Shown here: positions 35,299-44,936 of the stretch, one piece after another
Numbering within the stretch: the first letter of the stretch is position 1
Layout of the letters: each line of letters begins with the position of its first letter
DNA from: Gnetum montanum
Lineage: Eukaryota > Streptophyta > Gnetopsida > Gnetales > Gnetaceae
Reading direction: 5' to 3'
DNA: 52,647 nt
NCBI GenBank assembly: GCA_015680685.1
Contig: MNCI01005422.1
Coordinates: forward strand, 89,527 to 142,173
Position numbers and translations under genes: made by a program
The notes under the pieces: generated by a model
The model's input: only the letters and a program-made list of their open reading frames with translations
The model's database searches: none
What the model was told of the DNA's origin: nothing

Positions 35299-36139
35299 TG
35301 ATGATTGGAAAGGTACCCCTACACTCAACCATACGAATACGAGCATCTCATGCGCGATTCGGTCAAACATCAAGGACTAAGTGCTTATGCGCCTTAATGG
35401 AACACTTAAGGTTAATCAATCGTTGTCTTCCCAAACTTACTTGTATTGTCACGGTTGTATGGTTAAGTAAGCTTAAGGTATATAATTTTTATATCTTTTA
35501 TCTTTTAATGTCTTTACACTAATAAGGAAAGGTGAAGAGAACTAAGTGTCTAACTTATATTAACCATTTACTAACTAAGTTCTAATTGATCCTAACACCA
35601 GTATCTGTTCCCACTTGCCGCACACACCTTGAACCAGTGCAGCGCTACTGGGATTACCAAACGCTACTCATTACTGGGTTACCAAGCGTTACACACGTGC
35701 TCGAGGCAGTCATACTGAGTGCACTTAACTAGGAGAGTCAAGGGTTGAGATAGATTAATTATCTAGGAAAGCAGTTAAACATTTAATAATAATTAATTCC
35801 TATTTAGCTTAGTCCACATGTTGCAAGGTTTATCAGAAAGTTTGTCTTTATTGTCGTACATAAATGTGTGCTTAGGTACAATTTGCTCGAATAAAGATCC
35901 GTTCACTTTAAGACACCTACTGCGGGCACATGGAAATTATTCTAACTCTAGAATGGTAAAACTGCTATAGTTTGGCTAAGGGTCTAAGTCTAGGTGAAGG
36001 AACAAGGGAAAGTCACCTCTTATTTATAGACATTGCGATGGGCCGCGATATCATGTACGTGATATTGCAGGGGCAGACTCAATATCGCAAATGCAATATC
36101 GCATACGTGATATCCCATATGCGATATCACGGCTCATCA
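35299..36139 (-). repeat. 3' LTR of element B
   Basis: 841 bases. On the plus strand it begins TGATGATTGGAAAGG and ends GGCTCATCA, followed by TACCCCCATGA. A minus-strand TATAAATAAG at about 36018-36027 lies next to an array of GATATC and AATATC palindromes at 36037-36130. It resembles the C LTR (50735-51712) more than its own 5' partner. Confidence 0.82.
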
Positions 36140-38104
36140 TACCCCCATGATTGAATGAAAACTCGTCCTCGAGTTCCTAACAAAATATTGGGAAGGTATG
36201 GGATTATTGACTTGAATGACACTAATGGTGAATGGGGTGACATGTGAATGGATCATCATTACAATACATGGCAATACTAGTGTTCATGACCACAAGAGTG
36301 AACACTATACACATTTGACATCCAGCCTTGTTTGGCAGCTGAGAAAGAAGAGAGAGAAAAGAAGAAGAGGTGTTGTTGCCGATGCCAAAATTGTGCCTTC
36401 TGTTGTGCATCCATAGCCGCACCATCAATCTTGTTCCTTGCATGATTGCTTTAGCACTAGTCCATCTTAAGTGTTTCCTCTAGCACTAGTCCATTGTTGT
36501 ATGATTGCCATATGCACACACAACATAGTCTCATATTAGCAAGGATAAATAAATCATAATGCCATCAATACCTTGCCTCGTTGTACGGTCTATTGGCTGT
36601 GTTGTGATATGGCTAATATGGATTCTGGAGATATAACACTAGTGACTACTAAAGGTGAAAGGTGTAGGGGTTAGGAGAAAATTGAAAAAATTGGACCAGG
36701 ACCCCCATGACTAAGAGCAATCCNAATAAAATGGATGTCAGAGGTGGAAACGAACAAAATAAATGTTGATTNTGCCGATAAAATGGATGTCAGAGGTGGA
36801 AACCAACAAAATAAATGTTGATTGCGGAGATGTTTAAGGGAAAGAAGTTAATTGATGCACCAAATAGGAATGCTAGTGGGTCCTCCCCAAAGCAGGCTCA
36901 TGCCCTTAATGCCCTATCAGTCCCACATTCAAAGAGTCCGTAGGCCCTAGAAATGTCATTTGGAAGCAAGAGTTAAAGTCTTAACCACAAGAATTTACCA
37001 AAAAGAAAATAATGCATCAACCAAAATATGTACTATTGATACAACTGACAATGAGGAGGAAAATGGAGAAAGAATGATGGAAAGAAGAGAATAGAATGTA
37101 GTCTCAAGAACAAGGTAGTGTACAGTCCCTTGTGTATTAATGGTTAATGTGACTTAGTAGATCTCATTCCAAATCTAGCCTCAAATAATCCACATCCAGT
37201 GACTTTGCATGAATACATTTGGCCAATCCATCCACTTGAAGTAACAAGAATGCTTTTGCCAAAAAGTCACCACCATTTCGACGAAACAAAAAAGGAGAAA
37301 GTAGGAAGCGAGAAAGGGCCTTAGTTAGAGGGAACATGTTTATTTATTTCCATAACTAGTGCTTGTAGCCTAGATGATTATTTCTTCTAAGGGATGTGCT
37401 TTGAATTCTCACTATTTTTTTTTGCGTGAAAACCACACCATGCAAAGACTTATTATTTTTATTAGCTTAGCTTCCCAATAATGGAGCAACGTCGAAATGG
37501 TAAAGAAAACTCAAGAAGAAAACATCCAAGCACCCAAGAGAATGGCCAACACAAATGCATCAAATCTGCTTGAAGTCACACCCTTTTCAATCTTTGAGTC
37601 CTTCCATAGTTTGAGAAATGCCCAGTCACCAATTCGTTGATAATTCTCTTATTAAGAAAGGGACTGTACATTTCCAAGCTAAGAGAGACCATAGAAATTT
37701 ATGAATGCATGGATGACGTGGACTCATTACCTATTATATCAAAAGAACCATACCTTAATATCAACATTATAACTTAAAGGTAAAAACCAAACATTGGCAA
37801 TCAATAGAATATAGTTCATACCACCATCAGGAGCACTTATTAGGTGATGAACATAACAAACAAACAAACCAACACACAAGGAAATAAAAGAGTATAAATG
37901 ATGTTGCAAAACAAAAAAACTAGAAAAGTTAAAGAAAGTTGTAAAACAAAAAATTAAAAGGAACTAAGGGCTTCGATTGATCAACATAGGTGGCCATATC
38001 CCCCATGACTGAGTTGAAAGGAGGAGATCTAAAATAATGAGCGAGGTCATTCTCTCTTAGAGGTATTATGTGCACCGACTGTTCTAAGTTCATGGAAGGG
38101 TTTG
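36140..38104 (-). other. Element B polypurine tract and 3' region
   Basis: The minus strand ends in CTCGTCC-like sequence and GTCATGGGGGTA before the LTR. The part near 38035-37560 matches the 3' UTR of A. The part at 36150-37070 matches the C element at 51713-52647, including TGGGTCCTCCCCAAAG. Short open frames at 36216-36443 have counterparts in C on both strands. Single Ns at 36724 and 36772 are flanked by a 54-base direct repeat, an assembly artefact. Confidence 0.65.
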
Positions 38105-38810
38105 GTTTGTTACACATTGACCAATAATCTCCTATTAGAGTGCTTGTTTGAATTGTTTAGGAGTTCCCAACTTCTCCGAATTGATGTTTTTAGGTTAAGG
38201 TTTGGAAGTTCACGATGCTCTTGCTCTAGTGTATCTATGCTTTCGATGTGGATGCAAATTGTTCCCTTAGTTAGTTCCATGCACATTGGTGAGTTTCTCT
38301 TTAGATTAGCTATCAACCATGGGGTGTCTTTTTGTTGTGTGGTTGCTACATATAGGTACTTTTGTATGTTAAATTCTTGTGCACATTGGTTGCATGCAGG
38401 CGATGTTGAACATTCTTGTACACAATCACACCCTGTATCACTATATGTGATGCATGGAACTTTCTTCTTCTCGATCTTCCCCAAAGTGTTTTCCTTAGAT
38501 ATTTCTAGGGAAAGATCATGGATTCCTAGGCACGTATTTATGGTACTTATCCATGCCCTTCCCATGATTATTAGAAAGTCCCCTTTATCATTGTTTACTT
38601 GTATCACTAGGAAATCAGCTGGGTATGACCACCCACACACAGTGGTAACAATGTCCTCCACCTGTCCTAAGGGAATAGTGATGGATTGGTTAGCCAGCTC
38701 TAGGCGAATATTGCTCTTCCTCAATGGAGGTAGGTTCTAGGCTTTGTACATTTCTTGTGATATTAAGTTGACTCTGAAACTTGAGTCCAGAAGAGCTTTA
38801 CATGGTTTAT
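38105..38810 (-). pseudogene. Element B protease region
   Basis: Reads ALLDSSFRVNLIS near 38795-38760, then NIRLELANQSITIPLG, NNDKGDFLIIMGRAWI and LSLEISKENTLGKIEKKKVP, parallel to A. The active-site DSG of A is DSS here, so a catalytic-loop Gly is lost. About 204 codons from 38724 are open, an unusually long frame for this block. After RRLLVNV the sequence jumps straight to the post-integrase region. Confidence 0.75.
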
Positions 38811-39499
38811 TCCCAGCAGGTTGGAGATAAATTAGGGGGCTTCTAAGATCAGATAATTTCCTGGGAAGGTGGCCCACCTTAATCTAGTTAGTAACGACAT
38901 GTGTTAACATAATCGTGTGCGTTGAGCTCAGTTTTTGGTTTGAAGGGACCTCTGAAGCCTTATTTGATGGAGAGGCATTCAGAGGTTTAACTGCTTGTGG
39001 TTTTGAGGGCTTGGTTGGGCTGTTGGTTCTAAAGAAAGGTCTTACTTATCTTTGTACGGTTGTCAGAACCAGTAGCGGGTTGAAGGTTTATGGCCCTCGT
39101 AGCATTGCGTTGTTGCGGTTGAGTGGGGAGTTCCCCTTGCATTGCTAGAGCAGATGGTAATGGAGTGATTGGTGTGAGAGTTGCAGATGGATTTGGAGGA
39201 TGGTATGTTTGTGGGTTATCTCCCCTAGGAGAAGGAGTCTGATAATACTCCCGAGCTTGGTAATGACATTGTGGTGTCACGTGACCAACAAAGTCATGTG
39301 AAGAGATTGACTATTGCACGTAATAGCCATATGGATCTAGTTGCCAGTAGGGGTATTGTTGCCTTGGTGGTGGCATCCCCCATGACTGTGGGTATTGCCA
39401 CTATTGATGTTGCTCAATAGGTTGTGGTGGAGTTCCACTTGGATAATATGTTAAAGGTTGGTGGAACTGCCTTGGGTTACCTTGGGAATAAGGTAACCG

Positions 39500-41201
39500 T
39501 CAGGGTGCTTGCTATTTGTTAAGTCGTGGGTTGAGTGCATACACCCGAGACTCTTGTAGATGTGAGATTACTAGGCAACATCCCTTAGGATGGTTGTATT
39601 GGCATATCTCACACCCACCGTCATTGTCCGTATCTAAATCCACAACCTCTTCGGTGATGGCCATTTTACCCTTACCTTTGTTACGTGCATCGTCCATGTC
39701 CCTCTTTTTCTTTCTTTCATAGTCATTACCTTGCTTTTTAGACTCCTCTACAATTTTAAGGACAGTTTCAAATCTACTATCCAGGGAGTCCCACATCTAG
39801 TCTACCTTTACTGATACTTTGGTTGTTAATTTTTAGAGCGGCAAGGTTTTCCTATTCACCATCTCTTTGAGTGATGACTCTTCCTCCTCCTCACAGAATC
39901 TCACTCCCCTTTTTCGGAGGGAAGGATCTTGGTTGTACTCTTTCGCACTTTCTCTCTTACGTAGCTCCCCTTCTTCCTTGGCTACTTGCTCTAGAAATCT
40001 ATGGACTTGATGGGACCTAAGCTTTGATAATCTCCCTTGGGCATATGTTCCAAGGGTTCTCCTTGTTTCATGCCTAAGTCCATCTACGAGATGGTGTAGT
40101 TGGTCCCGCTGCGAATAACCATGGCCCAGGCAACGATGTAAAAGTGCATTATAACGGCACATGGCAGCATCCAAGGATTTGTGATATCCTTGCTTCCATC
40201 ATTGGATTTTCTTTCATAGGTTGGACACCCAGGAGTACATTTGATACTTATCATTAAATAGTTCTAGCATCATACTCCACCTTCGAATGGATTTCGGTTC
40301 TAAGGATCGATACCAGCTTTCCGCTTCTTTAACTAGTGTCCTTGGGAACAACTTTAGTTTTTGCCATTTATTCTCGATGTTCTGCAAGGCACCTGCATCG
40401 TGAAATGATTGTAGATGGTTTTGAGGATCAGCATTGTATCCCCCCTCAAATCGTGGGATATTATTCATGTCTAAACTCTTGATCCTACTATCTTTTTGGT
40501 GCCTTGTGGGAACTCATATGGCCTCCGTTATGTCTAACATGCTTCTAGTTGTGAGTAGGGGTTCTTCGTGGTCATCTCATTCATAGCGTCTGTGATGTCT
40601 ACGCAGTTCCCTACTCTTCCTTCTTCCATGCCTCAATTCCTTAGATTGCCCTCATCCCCGTTCTCGACTGTCTCATCGGTGTTTTTCACTCTGTTTACCT
40701 TTATCCTCATGGTTAGTTTCCTTATGACTGCAGCTGGATACTGAAGGAGAGGGTGAATGTGACAATGAAGATGAAGAAGAAGGAGAACCATCACCATGAC
40801 GATGTTTCCTACCTTCTCTTCGGTGGTCTCAGCCCCGATCATGATTACGATCAGAACGCCCACCCTTATCATGTGTTTGTGTTCCCGCATTGAACACTTC
40901 GTGTTCATGGGGATCAGAACCAGGGTTGTGAACTGTGAAGTGAAGGTTCTGATACATCACCTCCTGACCATCATTAGGAGGGGGAACGTCATTTGGTGGG
41001 GAACCTATTGAAGTAGGTTCACCACCCTCAATTTCGCTTAAGACATGCAGAGCATTATGGGGCCATTTACCCTTCAAAGATGTATGGTATCTCTCTTGCT
41101 GCAAGTCCCTTTGATGTTGTGCTTCTGTGGGATGATAATCCCTTATGTCATGATCGCATGCAATGTACTCTACGTATAAGGATGACATGCCTATTCGTGA
41201 A
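39500..41201 (-). pseudogene. Element B gag
   Basis: Core region 40468-40214: MNNIPRFEGGYNADPQNHLQ, LKLFPRTLVKEAESWYRSLE. Then 40174-39833: MDAAMCRYNALLHRCLGHGY, YAQGRLSKLRSHQVHRF. Then 39796-39512: MWDSLDSRFETVLKIVEESK and the knuckle CEICQYNHPKGCC (CX2CX3HX4C). The N-terminal part with IRDYHPTEAQHQRDLQQERY lies at 41160-41080 and runs into the N gap. Frames stay open for hundreds of bases, so it is less decayed than A. Confidence 0.78.
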
Positions 41202-41959
41202 NNNNNNNNNNNNNNNNNNNNNNNNNNNNNNNNNNNNNNNNNNNNNNNNNNNNNNNNNNNNNNNNNNNNNNNNNNNNNNNNNNNNNNNNNNNNNNNNNNN
41301 NNNNNNNNNNNNNNNNNNNNNNNNNNNNNNNNNNNNNNNNNNNNNNNNNNNNNNNNNNNNNNNNNNNNNNNNNNNNNNNNNNNNNNNNNNNNNNNNNNNN
41401 NNNNNNNNNNNNNNNNNNNNNNNNNNNNNNNNNNNNNNNNNNNNNNNNNNNNNNNNNNNNNNNNNNNNNNNNNNNNNNNNNNNNNNNNNNNNNNNNNNNN
41501 NNNNNNNNNNNNNNNNNNNNNNNNNNNNNNNNNNNNNNNNNNNNNNNNNNNNNNNNNNNNNNNNNNNNNNNNNNNNNNNNNNNNNNNNNNNNNNNNNNNN
41601 NNNNNNNNNNNNNNNNNNNNNNNNNNNNNNNNNNNNNNNNNNNNNNNNNNNNNNNNNNNNNNNNNNNNNNNNNNNNNNNNNNNNNNNNNNNNNNNNNNNN
41701 NNNNNNNNNNNNNNNNNNNNNNNNNNNNNNNNNNNNNNNNNNNNNNNNNNNNNNNNNNNNNNNNNNNNNNNNNNNNNNNNNNNNNNNNNNNNNNNNNNNN
41801 NNNNNNNNNNNNNNNNNNNNNNNNNNNNNNNNNNNNNNNNNNNNNNNNNNNNNNNNNNNNNNNNNNNNNNNNNNNNNNNNNNNNNNNNNNNNNNNNNNNN
41901 NNNNNNNNNNNNNNNNNNNNNNNNNNNNNNNNNNNNNNNNNNNNNNNNNNNNNNNNNNN
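41202..41959. other. Assembly gap (758 N)
   Basis: Unknown sequence. By comparison with other elements it should hold the gag start, leader, primer site and most of the 5' LTR of element B. Long frames through it are meaningless. Confidence 0.98.
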
Positions 41960-42307
41960 CATGTGCGTGTCCAAGTACATCACACTCGAATAAGGATGCC
42001 GTATAATTACAATCACCACACTGTGGGCATGCACTAGGAGGAAAGGGTTGAGAGGAATCTAAACTTAAAAACTTACAATAAAATGTAAAGACTAATGCCA
42101 AAACCAAGTGTGCCGCCTTTTATTTATAGGCTCACACTGGAACCGTGATATTGCGTACGCGATATCACATGCAGGCTGCGATATCGCGTACGGTATACGT
42201 GATATCGCGGCTGCGATATCGCAGCGACTATGATATCATGTACGTGATATCACGTCGGTTGTGATATCACATACGTGATATCACGGCCAACAGCACATGA
42301 CTCATCA
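41960..42307 (-). repeat. 5' LTR of element B (part after the gap)
   Basis: Contains the TCACACTCGAATAAGGATGCC block, a minus-strand TATAAATAAA near 42119-42130 and the densest palindrome array of the window: eight GATATC and one GATATT within 42145-42292. It ends GACTCATCA, followed by ATGAA. The TCACTCGAATA part matches the solo LTR at 20166-20200 better than the B 3' LTR. Confidence 0.75.
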
Positions 42308-42312
42308 ATGAA

Positions 42313-43550
42313 GGATACTAAATTCACCCTAATTTCTTACATTGATACTGAAATTTCTGTTGATTCTTGTAACGTAGAGTTACCAATTGAAGAGCATAAA
42401 TTTACATCACCTTTTTGTAGTGATGTTGATGCAATAAGAAACCTAATATTTTTTTTTTTTGATAATGTGTAGGAGTCATTGGTTGGTGATCTTACGTCAC
42501 AATATGTGTTCATGAAAATTTTAGGTTACTTGCCTCATAATTAAAGTTTTACTTCATAGTTAAATAATGTAATGCAAAAACACAACATTCAAGCTATTTA
42601 TGAGGGGCATTATTGTTGTTTCTTTTCCACTTGTTGGATTATATAATGCTTCAATGGTGCATTGTGTCTTAGATATAGGGTCATTTATACACAAATATGT
42701 AATGTTGATCATTTGTAAATGGACACCAAATTTTGATGCTTAATTTTAAGAATATTCTAACATTTCATGCTTTATTGAGTTATTCAATCTTCTATTGCTA
42801 ATGAGCAAATTCTTAGTCTTCTTGATCTCATTAAGCATATAGAATTTATTTCTAAACCATTTGATCCTATTTAATCTCTAAAGCCATTTACAATATTACT
42901 TGTAAGATGTGAATTACCAAGAGGATTTAAAGGAGTTATTTTAATGTAATTTTATAAAGATTATTAAATATAAAATGAAACAGTTTTTTGGAATACTCTA
43001 GTTATATGGTTAGAATCCTAAGGTTAAAAAGATATGTACATATGGCTATGTAGAGCGAGCATGAAATCACAGGCATACACTAGCTCACTATTCTAAAAGT
43101 TCATAGATTACATGAATTAAAAGTAATGATTGAAGGCCTTTGCCCATAACTTGTATTGGTTAACCATCATAACTGGTCTATTTACGATTCTAACTACTTT
43201 GCTCTCAATTGTCAATAATCCTGTATTCTCTCTCCTGCATAATGATTAATGATTAGCTATGCTATGTGCAAGTAACAATGCATGTTAAAATTTGTAGCTG
43301 CAATTCTTTATGTGCAGAGGTTCAATCTAGAGAATTCATGAATCACAACGAATTACTTACCTTTAGTGGTAAAACCGGAACATCAAAAAATAATACAACC
43401 GGTAAACCGGACATGAAGATTCATCTATGTAAAACACTGTAAAACCAACCACAACCAAATAAATTTCAAAATAAAATATATGAAATTGGTAGAGATAGCA
43501 CCCTGATAATCCTGGCCTGGATATATTTGTGGGAAGATGGGTTTGTGAAG
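42313..43550. other. AT-rich spacer, nothing recognised
   Basis: Short open frames only, without family features. Confidence 0.45.
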
Positions 43551-43608
43551 GTCAGGATGGCCTGAGTGGTCAGACTCAGGTTCTTGTCCTCTGACGAGGG
43601 CGTGGGTT
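43551..43608 (+). pseudogene. tRNA-Leu relic
   Basis: GTCAGGATGGCC-GAGTGGTC with one inserted base, then AGACTCAGGTTCT, then GTCCTCTGACGAGGGCGTGGGTT, which is tRNA-Leu-like through the variable arm. About nine bases of the D arm/anticodon stem are missing and the T loop and 3' acceptor strand are gone. Not functional. Confidence 0.65.
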
Positions 43609-44471
43609 TTGACAACCAACAGTGCGATAACAGATACGAATTCAACTCTCGGAACGATTTCTTTTTGATTCATGTATTCTTCACCAACATTGAAAAAGTG
43701 GACGGATGCAGTGACGTTCAATTATCAATGTTCAACAAAACAAAAATTCCTTCGTTCGAGGAATTATTAGGCTGCTTACACAGCATTGAGTCCCTGACTT
43801 GAGATGTTTCAGGATTAAATCCAAACCAATACACCTCACCAGAAGTAATGTTCAATATGCTTAAAATTGATTCATTGATTTTGGTGATGGAGATGGTTCA
43901 TTGATTTAGTGGGACCTTGTGTATGTTGAGACTTTGTCACAAATTCAATGAAAATAAGTAATGTTNGCTCCTGTATGTTGAGACTTTGTCACAAATTCAA
44001 TGAAAATAAGTAATGTTTTAGGTGGTTGCAGAATCAATACTGTGAGAAAAGCTGAGTTATTAATAAATTTAAGCAAGAAATAGTGTGTTTTGTGTTTTTC
44101 TTTTCATTTTTTGATTTATCTAATCTCATCTTCTTTGCCTTTCCTTTTATTTCCTCTGGTATGGTTTTGCAAAATAGTTATTTGTCTGAGGATTAATGCT
44201 CATCCCCTTAAGCACAGTTTAAGCTAGTTCTTAGTTGAGGAAAAGCCTATTCTTTGTTTAAGTAACTGTGCTCAGTCTCAAAACTATTTGTGAAACAAAC
44301 TCCTTACTATCACTCCAAATGATGACTCTAATTCAAGTCTTAACATGAAAACACTAGCACTTTATCATTACTCCAAATGACAGTCAATTATTTAACCTTT
44401 TCACGGATAATTCATGTTAAGCCAATTATTTAATCTTTTCTTTCTATTTGCATGTTACATCTTAATTTTAT
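43609..44471. other. Spacer upstream of AKR unit B
   Basis: No gene. The N at 43966 is flanked by a direct repeat of about 48 bases (TATGTTGAGACTTTGTCACA and on), an unmerged assembly overlap. Homology with unit A starts at about 44472. Confidence 0.6.
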
Positions 44472-44936
44472 TTCCCTCTGCAATAACACCCTGTCATTTT
44501 GCTCTCCTGTCATTTTGCTCTCTGCACTACTTTCAAAATAACACCGTCATTTTGCACTCTGCACTACTTTCAACAGAGCCCACCATTTAAGAATTTTCAG
44601 TGGCCCCTATTTCACAAGAGCCATATCCATACGGAATGCAAAATGGCTGATCCTGTGTGTTGGTCTGAACATTGTTACTTTTTAATATATAATAATTAAT
44701 TTATTTAGTGGTAAGATTCCTAATCTGATTATTTGATTTGGAAGCTTGAGTTATGGTTGAATTTTAGTGGGGAATGATAAGTTGCAAAGTCTTAATTGAA
44801 TTGTATATTTGGATGTATCTATCTTAATATCAATTATTTCGGGTCCCAACACCCTCCTTGACAATGTAAAGCCTCATATGAAGCTTTACTAAAAAAAGTC
44901 CACCTTGATTGATTGATTCTTTGCTTAGGTTTTAGA

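Larger units (their letters stand above)
35299..42307 (-). mobile_element. Element B: Ty3/gypsy deletion derivative with gag and protease only
   Basis: Minus-strand element flanked by ATGAA at 35294-35298 and 42308-42312. It has a 3' LTR (35299-36139), polypurine tract, long 3' region, protease and gag. A 758-base N gap (41202-41959) lies before a partial 5' LTR ending CTCATCA at 42307. Between the protease and the 3' UTR the whole RT-RNaseH-IN part found in A is absent; the junction is near 38105. The two LTRs differ strongly (see findings). It could have moved only with help from another element. Confidence 0.82.

Noticed and set aside
38102-38740. 212-codon plus-strand open frame
   Set aside because: It is the antisense shadow of the element B protease region, whose minus-strand frame has clear homologues in element A.
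40829-42107. Very long open frames of 276-401 codons on both strands
   Set aside because: They run through the 758-base N gap and are artefacts; only the flanking residues of the minus-strand gag are real.
43425-43802. Short frames of 78-98 codons on both strands
   Set aside because: They overlap the tRNA-Leu relic and have no recognisable domain.
44913-44936. Upstream ATG adding eight residues to AKR3
   Set aside because: The AKR1 start aligns with the ATG at 44937, and the upstream codons have no counterpart in AKR1 or the family.
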